The notes: generated by a model not told the origin, from the letters alone. A stretch of DNA of 64,000 nucleotides from Enterococcus saigonensis (GCF_011397115.1 NZ_AP022822.1:2274001-2338000); one strand, 5' to 3'; shown: positions 1 to 8,429, counted from the first letter of the stretch. A program made the numbers and translations.

Positions 1-331
1 ATACCATATTGATTTTATTGCGTCGAACTTCTTGTAAAGATTCTTTGTTCATCTTTGCAATATCTTCACCATCAATGTAAATTTCGCCATCAGTCGGATC
101 AATTAAACGATTTAATAAACGAATTAGCGTCGACTTACCAGACCCTGAAAGGCCCATAATTACGAAAATCTCCCCTTCATTTACTTCAAAATTTGCATCG
201 TAAACACCGACTGTTGCACCGGTTTTTTCTAAAATTTCAGTTTTACTTTTATGTTCTTTCATCATGGCAAGAGCTTGTTGTTGCTTTTTACCAAAAATTT
301 TTGTTAAGTGTTCTACTTTCACTTTACTCAT
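1..331 (-). CDS. opuAA: Glycine betaine/proline ABC transporter ATPase (partial, C-terminus outside window)
   Basis: This is the N-terminal 110 residues of a cytoplasmic ATPase that powers uptake of compatible solutes such as glycine betaine. The Walker A motif GLSGSGKS is visible at about residue 72, and the long helical insert before it (KKQQQALAMMKEHKSKTE) is typical of the OpuAA/ProV/GbuA family rather than general amino acid ATPases. The ATG at 331 follows a GGGGGTAACA ribosome binding site. The gene lies directly downstream of, and on the same strand as, a BusR-type repressor, which is the known arrangement for the bus/opuA transporter of lactic acid bacteria. The permease/binding subunit should lie just left of the window. 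The family call is firm; the exact substrate is inferred from family and context. Confidence 0.9.
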   Translation of the reverse strand, partial: MSKVKVEHLTKIFGKKQQQALAMMKEHKSKTEILEKTGATVGVYDANFEVNEGEIFVIMGLSGSGKSTLIRLLNRLIDPTDGEIYIDGEDIAKMNKESLQEVRRNKINMV

Positions 332-462
332 TTTGTTACCCCCTATTTATTTTTGCTGCTTTTAAATAGTAAAAACAGCTTGCCTAATCAAGAAACTAAT
401 TGCTACATTTCTATTGATAGGATGGGAAATTAGAAGTTTGAAAAATTTCCCGCTCAAAAAAC

Positions 463-492
463 TGACCACACTAGATTATCACCATGTGGTCA
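463..492. promoter_or_regulatory. Bipartite operator candidate for BusR
   Basis: TGACCACA at 463-470 is repeated in inverted form as TGTGGTCA at 485-492, with 14 bases between and 22 bp from centre to centre, which puts both half-sites on the same face of the helix. It lies between busR and the opuA-type gene, upstream of the transporter. BusR proteins are known to bind bipartite sites as a tetramer. That this palindrome is the site is an inference. Confidence 0.6.
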
Positions 493-500
493 CTTAGTCA

Positions 501-546
501 AAAAAGAATAACCAGGAAAAAACGTGAATTCGTTTTCCTGGTTATA
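501..546 (-). terminator. Rho-independent terminator after busR
   Basis: A strong inverted repeat (TAACCAGGAAAA... / ...TTTTCCTGGTTA, 509-546) is followed in the minus direction by a run of six T. It ends the busR transcript about 30 bases after the stop codon, so the transporter downstream probably has its own promoter. Confidence 0.8.
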
Positions 547-575
547 ACAGTAGTCATTTTTATCTTAAGGTTTTC

Positions 576-1214
576 TTAATATTTATCTTTTTCGGGATAA
601 AAAAAGTTCTTCATCCGTTGAAACACTAATTCATCGCCTACAAAAAAAACTGTTTCGCCGACTTCAAATTTTGCATATGGCCCTGGAGATAACAGCAAAC
701 GATCTTCGTGCTGTAAGGCTACTACTGTTGCCCCAGTTTCTTGCCAGATATTCAGATCTTTAATAGATTCATTTAAATGATTTGCCGTTTCATCCAACTG
801 AATTTCATAAGGCAAAAATGGCGCAGTCTGTTGAATGCGTCTAGTTTGGTTTACTAATGTGTCCAGTAGACCGGAAAAATTTTCCAGCTCTTGTTGTTGT
901 CTTTCAACACTGTCCAAAATGTCATTTTTTATCTCTTGAATCGAACTAACATCTTTATATTGCTCTAGGAAACTCTGCGCTTTTTCCCGCGAAGAAACAT
1001 AGGCACCACTACCATGCCTTACATCCATAATGCCAAGATCAACTAAAACGTTAATTGCTTTTCTGGCTGTTTCAGGCGAAACATTAAAATTACTCGCTAA
1101 AGTGGAACGAGCGTGGATTTTTTCCCCCTCTTTATACCGGTTTTCAACAATTCGTTCTGCAATTTCAACAGCAATCTGTTGATATCGAGGGATGCTTAAT
1201 TTTTTTCCAGCCAC
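576..1214 (-). CDS. busR: GntR-family repressor with RCK_C domain, BusR-like c-di-AMP sensor
   Basis: The protein is 212 residues. Residues 8-75 form a GntR winged helix (IPRYQQIAVEIAERI ... HGSGAYV), residues 85-125 are a predicted helical dimerisation segment, and residues 130-205 form a TrkA-C/RCK_C fold (ATVVALQHEDRLLLSPGP ... FFVGDELV). This domain pair is the hallmark of BusR, which represses betaine transporter genes when c-di-AMP is high and so links turgor to osmolyte uptake. The opuA-type ATPase gene directly downstream supports this role. The start has an AGGAGAGAATG ribosome site. YhcF- or YtrA-type GntR regulators lack the RCK_C domain, so they are unlikely alternatives. Confidence 0.88.
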   Translation of the reverse strand: MAGKKLSIPRYQQIAVEIAERIVENRYKEGEKIHARSTLASNFNVSPETARKAINVLVDLGIMDVRHGSGAYVSSREKAQSFLEQYKDVSSIQEIKNDILDSVERQQQELENFSGLLDTLVNQTRRIQQTAPFLPYEIQLDETANHLNESIKDLNIWQETGATVVALQHEDRLLLSPGPYAKFEVGETVFFVGDELVFQRMKNFFYPEKDKY

Positions 1215-1422
1215 ATTCTCTCCTCCTTACCTTTTCATCAAAATTTTTAGTAGTCCCAATTTATATTTACTCATGAACCAGTTTTCTAACTATCACTTTC
1301 CCACGATTCGCCAAATTCTACAAGTATTTTAAAATATGAAACTTTCATTGCTACAAATTCAAACTCCTGCGCGCTACAAAAAAACTTTTCGGATAGATAA
1401 AAATAAACTAGGCTTTTCTACA

Positions 1423-1456
1423 AAAAAAGGAAAAGTGAATTTCACTTTTCCTTTTT
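1423..1456 (-). terminator. Terminator of the mupG-murQ-PTS operon
   Basis: A near-perfect A-rich/T-rich hairpin (AAAAGGAAAAGTGAA / TTCACTTTTCCTTTT, centre 1440) lies 27 bases beyond the PTS gene stop and carries its own T run on the minus strand. Confidence 0.75.
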
Positions 1457-1482
1457 ATTACTATATAAATGAAGCCTTTTAT

Positions 1483-3441
1483 TTATACTTCTACTTTCAT
1501 AACCGGTGTTTTCGCTTCGGTATTTCCGACTTTTTCTAAAATATCGTTTTTAACTTTGTCCATGTTTGTCACTAAGACTAACATATCTGTGCCTTTACCA
1601 GCTGCTTTAATTGCTGCTAAGTCAACGTCTGCGACAATAGTGTCTGGTGTTACTTTTTGACCTTCCGCTACTTTCAAATCAAATGGTTTACCTTCTAATT
1701 CAACCGTGTTAACACCCATGTGCAGTAAAACCTCTAAACCATTATCCGTTGTAATCCCCACTGCGTGTTTAGTTGGAAATACTGATGAAATTGTCCCCGT
1801 TACTGGTGCATAAATTGTACCTTCTTTTGGTACAACAAAGTAACCTTCACCCATCATCTTTTGTGAGAAAACTGCATCTGTAGATTCTGAAACAGGTTTT
1901 ACTTCGCCATTTGCCACAGCAAAGAATTCAGTTGTTGCTGCTACTTCGCTAGCAGGTGCTGTTGTTTGTACAGGGGAGTTTGTCGTTGTTTTTTCTTCTG
2001 CCATTTTTTCAGCAGCTAATTTTTCTTTTGGAATACCAAAGAAGTAAGTTGCCACAAATCCGCCAGCATAACCTGCCAATAAGCCCAATACATAACCTAA
2101 CCAATGGCCGTTGGCAATTAATGGAATTAAAGCTGCCCCAGAAGGACCAATTGCTGTTGCACCAACGTTACCTAAAGCACCAATTACCGCGCCACCAACA
2201 CCACCACCGATACAAGCCGTAATAAATGGTTTCCCTAATGGTAGTGTTACTCCGTAAATTAATGGTTCACCAATTCCCAAAATACCAACTGGCAATGCAC
2301 CTTTGATCATTTCTGTTAATTCTTTATCTTTACGTAAACGAATCCACAATGCTAAAGCAGCCCCAACTTGACCCGCACCAGCCATTGCTAAGATTGGTAG
2401 TAATTGTGTGCTACCTGTCGCTTCAATCATTTGAATATGAATTGGTGTTAAAATTTGGTGTAAACCAAACATAACCATTGGCAAGAAACTTGCTCCTAAT
2501 ACAAAACCAGAGAAGGCACCACCAACGTTTAAAATCCAGTTAATTCCGCCAACTAATCCGTTTGAAACAAAACCGGCTAACGGCATAATTAAGAAAATTT
2601 CAGCTAAACCGATAACAAGTAACGAAATGGTTGGTGTTACAATAATGTCAATTGCTTCTGGTACAATATCATGTAATTTTTTCTCAACTTTTGAAAGTAA
2701 CCATACTGCAAAAATAACACCTAAAATACCACCTTGTTGTGGCGCTAAAGGTTGCCCATTGAAAAGATTGGTAATTGGTGCTTCTGGATTCATCCCAGTT
2801 AATGTTACGACACCACCGATTACCCCACCAAGCGTTGGTGTAGCACCAAAAACTTGTGCTGCATTCACACCTGTATAAATGACTAGAAAAGAGAACATCC
2901 CGTTTTTCAAAATATTCATGACATCAATATATTGTTGCCAGGTTGCTGCGTCTAAACGACCAGCAGTTACCATGTTAGCTAAGACAGAGGCAATCCCCGC
3001 AACTAAACCAGCGCCAACAAAAGCTGGAATCATTGGAACGAAAATATTTGAAATATCTTTTAAAAGTGCTTTAAACGGTGATTGTTTTTGTTTGGCTTTT
3101 TGTGCTGCTTTCATTTCTGCTGCTTTTTGATTAAGAGCATCTTTACCACTTGTCGTAGCCTTAATCTCTTCTCCCAAAGAAACACCTGCTTGACTCGCCA
3201 TTTCCTTTGCAACTTTATTTACTTTGCCAGGACCAATAATTACTTGTAACTGTTCATCATCTACAACACCCAATACACCTGGAATCGCTTTTAATTGTGC
3301 TTCATTGACTTCATCGCGATCACGAACCGACATTCTTACGCGTGTCATGCAATGGGTTACGCTTTCAACATTGTTCATGCCACCGGCGCCTTTGTAAATC
3401 TCTTTTGCCAATTGTTCCAAACTTAATTCTTCTTTTGCCAT
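1483..3441 (-). CDS. PTS transporter subunit EIIBCA, probably MurNAc or MurNAc-GlcNAc
   Basis: This 652-residue membrane permease imports and phosphorylates a sugar. In order it has an EIIB domain with the phosphorylated Cys31 in VTHCMTRVR, a ten-helix EIIC domain at about 115-470, a linker rich in A/T/P, and a Glc-type EIIA domain at about 510-650 with the two expected histidines (TKHAVGI and LLHMGVNTVELEGKPF). The ATG at 3441 is chosen because AAGGAGGAAAG sits just upstream; a longer reading from 3465 would run through this ribosome site. It is the last gene of an operon with murQ and mupG, which makes N-acetylmuramic acid or its disaccharide the likely substrate. Sequence alone would also allow sucrose, trehalose or beta-glucosides. 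Confidence 0.85.
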   Translation of the reverse strand: MAKEELSLEQLAKEIYKGAGGMNNVESVTHCMTRVRMSVRDRDEVNEAQLKAIPGVLGVVDDEQLQVIIGPGKVNKVAKEMASQAGVSLGEEIKATTSGKDALNQKAAEMKAAQKAKQKQSPFKALLKDISNIFVPMIPAFVGAGLVAGIASVLANMVTAGRLDAATWQQYIDVMNILKNGMFSFLVIYTGVNAAQVFGATPTLGGVIGGVVTLTGMNPEAPITNLFNGQPLAPQQGGILGVIFAVWLLSKVEKKLHDIVPEAIDIIVTPTISLLVIGLAEIFLIMPLAGFVSNGLVGGINWILNVGGAFSGFVLGASFLPMVMFGLHQILTPIHIQMIEATGSTQLLPILAMAGAGQVGAALALWIRLRKDKELTEMIKGALPVGILGIGEPLIYGVTLPLGKPFITACIGGGVGGAVIGALGNVGATAIGPSGAALIPLIANGHWLGYVLGLLAGYAGGFVATYFFGIPKEKLAAEKMAEEKTTTNSPVQTTAPASEVAATTEFFAVANGEVKPVSESTDAVFSQKMMGEGYFVVPKEGTIYAPVTGTISSVFPTKHAVGITTDNGLEVLLHMGVNTVELEGKPFDLKVAEGQKVTPDTIVADVDLAAIKAAGKGTDMLVLVTNMDKVKNDILEKVGNTEAKTPVMKVEV

Positions 3442-3526
3442 TCTAACTTTCCTCCTTGAAATCATGAATTATTTGAAATCTACTTATTAAGGAGCTGTAA
3501 TAACTTATTACAGCCCCGGTCTGCCA

Positions 3527-4426
3527 TTAGTTCAAAGTTTGTTTTACAAAACCATCTGCTGCCACTAATTTTTCGGCTGCAGCTTTTTTATCACTATCTG
3601 TCAAAATCATAACGATGGCTAATTTAACATTTTCGTCAGCTGCTGTAAAGAAGCGAGCTGCTGTTTCGTAGTCTACGTCAGTTGCCTGCATGATAATACG
3701 TTTTGAGCGTTCAACTAGTTTTTCATTAGTTGCTTTTACATCGACCATCAAGTTGTTATATACTTTTCCGATACCAATCATTGAAATCGTGGAAATCATA
3801 TTTAAAATTAATTTTTGCGCTGTTCCAGATTTTAGGCGCGTTGAACCTGTTAAAAACTCAGGACCACAATCAACTTCAATTGGAAATTGCGCATGTTTAG
3901 AAATTTCTGCATCTTTATTACATGATATTGTACCGGTAGCTGCTCCAACTTGACGTGCATAATCTAAACCACCAATAACATAAGGTGTCCGTCCGCTTGC
4001 TGCGATCCCCACAACCATATCGTTTTCACTTAATTTCAACTCGTGTAAGTCATTGGCACCAAGTTCTGCTGAATCTTCAGCTCCTTCAACAGCCACAGTC
4101 ATTGCTTTGTCTCCACCAGCAATAAGACCTACCACCATTTCTGGTTCAACACCAAAAGTCGGAACACATTCTGCGGCATCTAAGACGCCTAAGCGTCCTG
4201 AAGTACCAGCGCCCATATAAATTAGACGTCCTCCTTTTTTGAAGGCTGCAATCGTTGCTTCGACTACTTTTTCAATGCTGTCCAATTCTTTTTCAACTGC
4301 AAGGGCAACCTTTTGATCTTCTTGATTCATTTTTTGACAAGCTTCTTTAACAGACATTTCATCTAATCCAAAAGTTGCTTCATTACGGCGCTCTGTTGTT
4401 AGGTTTTCCAAATTAATCTTACTCAT
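3527..4426 (-). CDS. murQ: N-acetylmuramic acid 6-phosphate etherase
   Basis: This cytoplasmic enzyme removes the lactyl ether from MurNAc-6-phosphate, giving GlcNAc-6-phosphate and D-lactate during cell wall recycling. At 299 residues it has the normal family length. The SIS fold shows in GRLIYMGAGTSGRLGVLDA and GIAASGRTPYVIGGL, and the family stretch FLTGSTRLKSGTAQKLILNM is present. Its start overlaps the end of mupG by 8 bases and has a GGAGGAAGAAG ribosome site, so the two are translationally coupled. The PTS gene follows after 85 bases. Confidence 0.95.
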   Translation of the reverse strand: MSKINLENLTTERRNEATFGLDEMSVKEACQKMNQEDQKVALAVEKELDSIEKVVEATIAAFKKGGRLIYMGAGTSGRLGVLDAAECVPTFGVEPEMVVGLIAGGDKAMTVAVEGAEDSAELGANDLHELKLSENDMVVGIAASGRTPYVIGGLDYARQVGAATGTISCNKDAEISKHAQFPIEVDCGPEFLTGSTRLKSGTAQKLILNMISTISMIGIGKVYNNLMVDVKATNEKLVERSKRIIMQATDVDYETAARFFTAADENVKLAIVMILTDSDKKAAAEKLVAADGFVKQTLN

Positions 4427-5486
4427 CTTCTTCCTCCATCTGTTCTAGTTTAAATTTCATGCCACCTTTAATGTGACGAACTAAATCTTTTTCTTCTGGC
4501 ATAACTTCAGCCACTACATTAATCTTGTCATTGGCTGGTAGCTCTTGTTGACAAATCTGAATTTCACCTGCATAGCGCAAATACTTTTCATTGTCTACTG
4601 TTACACTACCCAATGTGCGGGGTACTGTATTTTTTGCTACAATGTGTGGAATTTCCCGAAATCTTGCGTCGGCGCTACGAATAACTGCTTGTGCTTCATC
4701 AAGTCGATTGGTATGTTCCCCTAAAATATAAGAAAAATATTCGGTTCCACAATCATGAACATGCAATAAAATTTCGTTGTTATTTATAAAACCTTCAAAT
4801 TGTTTTTTTGTTCGCTCTTTTAGACCTCCGTCACCAATATAAATGAAATCAACCGCTGCTTCTTTTTGCCATAAAGCGCAAGCCAAAGGATGTCGGTAAC
4901 GATCTTTTTCTAATGTAGGTAGCCCTTCATAAAGCGGGCCTCTTACATTATCATCTCCTGGTACAAATGCTTGAATTGTAAAACCATTAGCTTTTAGCCA
5001 GCGATTCTTTTCTAAAAACCATTCTTGTGCTAAGCCCGTTTCTGGACGCGGATAATAATTGTGCCAAGCTTCTAAATTAGAGAAATTAGCTTGTGCAGTT
5101 TTTAAATCATCAATATCTGCTTGTGTAACTGTACTAGCATTTAACGCTATCTTCAGTTGGTGACTAAAACTGGCGATTTGTTGATTGCTAATATGGTAAT
5201 CCATACGTAAACCCGTCACACCAAACTCTGTCAGCTTAGCTACATTTTCCATTTGAAAACCAGCTTTAACCAACGCATTGCCCGAAATATCTACCATTAA
5301 ATCTAGCTTCAATTCCTGACACCAACTCCCTAACTGGCATAGGCGCTCTTTATATTTTGTTGCATCATCTTCAGGAATATGCAAGGAAGTAAACACACCT
5401 TTGAATCCAGCTTGTGCCATTTGCGTAACATATTTTTTTTGCTGTTGGGACAGTGTCTCATTTAAAAAAATTGAAAAGCCAAACAA
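4419..5486 (-). CDS. mupG: 6-phospho-N-acetylmuramidase (DUF871 family)
   Basis: MupG is an exo-acting glycosidase that splits MurNAc-6-phosphate-GlcNAc, the disaccharide released from peptidoglycan by muramidases, in the cytoplasm. The 355-residue protein matches the DUF871 layout: a TIM barrel (residues 1-240, opening MFGFSIFLNE) followed by a small beta domain. MurQ and a PTS permease downstream reproduce the mupG-murQ-murP order known from Firmicutes. The start codon is TTG, supported by GGAGGG at 5491-5498. It is the first gene of the operon, behind a strong promoter and a cre site. Confidence 0.9.
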   Translation of the reverse strand: MFGFSIFLNETLSQQQKKYVTQMAQAGFKGVFTSLHIPEDDATKYKERLCQLGSWCQELKLDLMVDISGNALVKAGFQMENVAKLTEFGVTGLRMDYHISNQQIASFSHQLKIALNASTVTQADIDDLKTAQANFSNLEAWHNYYPRPETGLAQEWFLEKNRWLKANGFTIQAFVPGDDNVRGPLYEGLPTLEKDRYRHPLACALWQKEAAVDFIYIGDGGLKERTKKQFEGFINNNEILLHVHDCGTEYFSYILGEHTNRLDEAQAVIRSADARFREIPHIVAKNTVPRTLGSVTVDNEKYLRYAGEIQICQQELPANDKINVVAEVMPEEKDLVRHIKGGMKFKLEQMEEEDE

Positions 5487-5519
5487 TGAAATCCCTCCAT
5501 CTTTTATGAAAAAACGATT

Positions 5520-5533
5520 AGTAATCGCTTACA
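5520..5533 (-). promoter_or_regulatory. cre site (CcpA operator)
   Basis: Read on the minus strand this is TGTAAGCGATTACT, which matches the TGWAANCGNTNWCA consensus at 13 of 14 positions. It lies a few bases downstream of the -10 box of the mupG promoter, where bound CcpA would block transcription when preferred sugars are present. Confidence 0.8.
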
Positions 5534-5539
5534 CTTTGG

Positions 5540-5568
5540 AGTATACAATATGATTTATTTTTTCGCAA
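5540..5568 (-). promoter_or_regulatory. Sigma-A promoter of mupG operon
   Basis: TTGCGA (-35, 5563-5568) and TATACT (-10, 5540-5545) are separated by exactly 17 bases on the minus strand. Confidence 0.8.
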
Positions 5569-5711
5569 CCTTTTTTCGTTATTTTTATTATTTTTTTGAA
5601 ATATAATTTCTTGAAGTTTGTAAAAATTTAATAAGAAAATTTCAAAGTCCCATCAAAAAGCATTCTGTGGTAAACTTACTTCTAGGAAAATTAACTTTGA
5701 GGTGAATAATC

Positions 5712-6275
5712 ATGATTACGATGGATGACATCATTAGAGAAGGAAATCCCACTTTACGGGAAGTTGCCAAAGAAGTACCTATGCCCCCAACTACAGAAGA
5801 AAAAAAACTAGGGGAAGAAATGTTAGAGTTTCTAAAAAACAGCCAAGATCCCATTAAGGCAGAAGAAATGCATCTCCGTGGTGGCGTTGGATTAGCAGCA
5901 CCACAATTAAATATTTCAAAACGCCTAATCGCAGTACACGTACCTAGTAACGATCCTGAAAATGATACACCTGTTATTAGTACGGTTATGTTCAATCCGA
6001 AAATCTTGAGTCATTCTGTCCAAGATGCTTGTTTAGGTGAAGGCGAGGGCTGTTTATCTGTTGATCGTGAAGTACCTGGCTATGTTGTTCGTCACGCTCG
6101 TGTTACTGTATCTTACTATGACGAAAACGGAGTTAAACATAAACGTCGTCTTAAAAACTACGAAGCAATTGTAGTGCAACATGAAATCGATCATCTGAAT
6201 GGGGTTATGTTCTATGATCACATTAACGAAGAAAATCCATTCTCGCTAAAAGAAGGCGTATTGGTAATTGAGTAA
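5712..6275 (+). CDS. def: Peptide deformylase
   Basis: The enzyme removes the formyl group from the initiator methionine of new proteins and uses a bound metal ion. All three active site motifs are present: GVGLAAPQ at 58-65, EGCLSV at 112-117 (metal-binding Cys) and HEIDH at 157-161. The length of 187 residues and the insert between motifs 1 and 2 fit the type II deformylases of Gram-positive bacteria. The ATG follows TTGAGGTG. The gene stands alone and ends in a strong bidirectional terminator. Confidence 0.96.
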   Translation: MITMDDIIREGNPTLREVAKEVPMPPTTEEKKLGEEMLEFLKNSQDPIKAEEMHLRGGVGLAAPQLNISKRLIAVHVPSNDPENDTPVISTVMFNPKILSHSVQDACLGEGEGCLSVDREVPGYVVRHARVTVSYYDENGVKHKRRLKNYEAIVVQHEIDHLNGVMFYDHINEENPFSLKEGVLVIE

Positions 6276-6287
6276 AAAGTATTAATT

Positions 6288-6358
6288 AGGCAGTAAAAAA
6301 GCAGAGAAAGCTCTCGTAAGTAGCGTTTTCTCTGCTTTTTTACTGCCTGGATTTTTTT
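6288..6358. terminator. Bidirectional terminator between def and niaR
   Basis: A perfect 22-bp inverted repeat (6288-6309 with 6327-6348) encloses a 17-base loop. T-rich tails on both strands serve the two converging genes. Confidence 0.85.
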
Positions 6359-6360
6359 AA

Positions 6361-6873
6361 TTATTCTTGATATAAAATTTTTGCTTGTGCTAAAGCAGCT
6401 TTAATAGCAACTAAGTCTTCATCTTTTTCATAAGCAATGGTGTGCAAATGAATCCCATTGGTTAGCGCTGAAAGTAAACTAACCTTTGATTGTTGGTATT
6501 TTTTCATAAATGCAGCGATATCTCCTGGTGTCTTTATTTGTAAGTTACCCGTTAATTCACCATAAATGTCATGTTCAACAATGACATCGACTATCTCGCC
6601 ACCATTTTCCACAATCAGATTTAATTCTTCGTTTGTTTGATTTGCACCGTGCTGCACGGCAATCTTACTTAACTTGCCTTGCCGTTTTTCTTGCAGTAAA
6701 TAGCCACGAGCAGTAGCTTTTATTTCCAATCCGGCAGCTCGCATTAAAGCGATATCCCCCACAATAATTTGGCGACTGACAGAAAATTGCTGGGCAAACT
6801 TTGTTGCACTAATTGGCTTTTGTGTCGTTTTTAACTGCTCCGCAATTTCTTCGCGCCGTTTTTTTCCTTCCAT
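6361..6873 (-). CDS. niaR: Niacin-responsive transcriptional repressor NiaR (HTH + 3H domain)
   Basis: NiaR represses NAD synthesis or niacin uptake genes when nicotinic acid is bound. Residues 5-60 form an HTH_11 winged helix (RREEIAEQLK ... ISATKFAQQFSVSRQIIVGDIALMR). Residues 75-170 form a 3H domain, named for its three histidines, here VQHGAN, VEHDIYG and IHLHTIAYE. ATG 6873 is chosen because AGAAGGTG lies about 9 bases upstream; a GTG at 6885 would overlap that site. The start is 4 bases after the stop of the upstream acetyltransferase fusion gene, so they form one operon with the sirtuin gene. Confidence 0.9.
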   Translation of the reverse strand: MEGKKRREEIAEQLKTTQKPISATKFAQQFSVSRQIIVGDIALMRAAGLEIKATARGYLLQEKRQGKLSKIAVQHGANQTNEELNLIVENGGEIVDVIVEHDIYGELTGNLQIKTPGDIAAFMKKYQQSKVSLLSALTNGIHLHTIAYEKDEDLVAIKAALAQAKILYQE

Positions 6874-6877
6874 CTCA

Positions 6878-7717
6878 TTAATCACCTTCTGTCAATTTTT
6901 TCTGTTGATAGTTACGCGAATGTTTCATAATATCGGCAAAAGTTGATGTAATCGTCTCCTTGTATTCTACCTTGTTGATTGTTTCGGCAACTTTTTGTAA
7001 AACAGCTTTTTCTCGTTTTGAATCCAAGACTGGTTGGTTCTGCTCTTTTTTGAAAGCAGCAATTTGACTAACTGCTGCCATTCGTTTTTCAAGCAGCTTC
7101 ACCAACTCTTGATCAATGTGATTGATTTCTTTACGAGCTTTTTCCAATGGATTTTCTTCACTATCATCTACAAGCTCTTTAATCACCCGCGCTGGATTTC
7201 CAGCTACAACCACATTATCTGGATAAGATTTAGTGACCACACTACCTGCAGCTACTACTACATTATTTCCTAAAGTGATCCCTGGTAAAATAATTGCTCC
7301 TGCACCTAACCATGCATTATTACCAATTGTAATTGGTTTGCCACTTTCTAATCCACTATTGCGTTTAACAGGGTTTAAAGGATGCGTTGCCGTAAGAAGC
7401 TGGACGTTTGGCGCAATCATGCAATTGTCTCCAATTGTAATCGGACAGACATCTAATAAAACACAATTAAAGTTAGCATAAAAATTTTTCCCTACCGAAA
7501 TATTGTAGCCATAATCAAATTGAATAGTGGGTTCCATATAAATATTTCCTGCCACATGGCCAAACGTTTCTTTTAATAGCTGACTACGAATTGCTGCGTC
7601 TGCTTCGCTATTAATCAAATACATCTGTTCTCTGGCAAATTTACGTTCACTCACTAATTCAGGATCTTCTGAAAAATATAATTCACCTGCAATCATTTTT
7701 TCTTTTTCACTCGCCAT
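6878..7717 (-). CDS. Maltose/galactoside O-acetyltransferase fused to AroQ-type chorismate mutase
   Basis: This 279-residue protein has two recognisable domains. Residues 1-185 are a left-handed beta-helix sugar acetyltransferase: an N-terminal Maa domain (EKEKMIAGELYFSEDPEL) and hexapeptide repeats ending in VVVAAGSVVTKSYPDNVVVAG. Residues 190-275 are an all-helical chorismate mutase of the AroQ class (ARKEINHIDQELVKLLEKRM ... FKKEQNQPVLDSKRE). Mutases of this type turn chorismate into prephenate for Phe/Tyr synthesis. The start at 7717 has TAGGAGGATATTC before it. The gene lies between a sirtuin and niaR in one operon. The frame is continuous, so this is a true fusion in this sequence. Confidence 0.85.
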   Translation of the reverse strand: MASEKEKMIAGELYFSEDPELVSERKFAREQMYLINSEADAAIRSQLLKETFGHVAGNIYMEPTIQFDYGYNISVGKNFYANFNCVLLDVCPITIGDNCMIAPNVQLLTATHPLNPVKRNSGLESGKPITIGNNAWLGAGAIILPGITLGNNVVVAAGSVVTKSYPDNVVVAGNPARVIKELVDDSEENPLEKARKEINHIDQELVKLLEKRMAAVSQIAAFKKEQNQPVLDSKREKAVLQKVAETINKVEYKETITSTFADIMKHSRNYQQKKLTEGD

Positions 7718-7727
7718 GAATATCCTC

Positions 7728-8429
7728 CTAAATATTAATTTCATTAAACAAATCTTCTGCCGCACATTGTATCATGGTAAACGGTTCCTGAATAGCAAGA
7801 GCCGTTTGATTGATTGCCATAACTTTTGCTGCACTATCACGATAGTTCAGCAGTTGGTTAAATGGTGCTACTTGAAAACTAGTGCCGATAATTACTATTA
7901 AATCTGCAGCTTTAACTGCATGAATGGCCTGGTTAATTACATCCTCTTTAAATCCTTCGCCGTATAAGACAATATTTGGTCGTAAGTGTCCGCCACAATT
8001 TTCGTGGGTATCACGAATTAAATAGTTTTCCCACAGAACCTTTTGATGACATTTACAACAATAGACATCATATAAATTGCCATGAAAATTTACAACACGA
8101 GGCGTTTTCGCTTTATCATGTAGACCATCAATATTTTGGGAAACAACCCACACCGGCTTTTTTTCAGCTAAAGCTGCAATTTTTTGATGAATAATATTAG
8201 GCCTTGCTTGCGGATGATAGAGCTGTTTAACAAATCGATAAAATTTTTTTGGCTCCCGCACAAGACAATCGTGACTCAATAAATATTCTGGCTGGTCAAT
8301 CCCCTGGTACACTCCTTTTAAAGAGCGATAATCTGGAATCCCCGACGGTGTCGAAACACCCGCACCCGTCAAAAAAGTAATTTTTTTTGCTGTATTAATC
8401 ATTTGTACTGCATTTGCTATTGTTGTCAT
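7728..8429 (-). CDS. SIR2-family NAD-dependent protein deacylase
   Basis: Sirtuins remove acyl groups from lysines while consuming NAD and releasing nicotinamide. The 233-residue protein has the NAD-binding GAGVSTPSGIPDYR near residue 22, QNIDGLH, the catalytic histidine in FHGN, zinc cysteines in CCKC and ENCGG, and GTSFQVAPFN. ATG 8429 is used because GAGGTGG precedes it; an upstream GTG lies inside this ribosome site. It is the first gene of the operon with the acetyltransferase/mutase fusion and NiaR. Having a NAD consumer beside a niacin-sensing repressor suggests a shared link to NAD supply, which is inferred. Confidence 0.88.
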   Translation of the reverse strand: MTTIANAVQMINTAKKITFLTGAGVSTPSGIPDYRSLKGVYQGIDQPEYLLSHDCLVREPKKFYRFVKQLYHPQARPNIIHQKIAALAEKKPVWVVSQNIDGLHDKAKTPRVVNFHGNLYDVYCCKCHQKVLWENYLIRDTHENCGGHLRPNIVLYGEGFKEDVINQAIHAVKAADLIVIIGTSFQVAPFNQLLNYRDSAAKVMAINQTALAIQEPFTMIQCAAEDLFNEINI

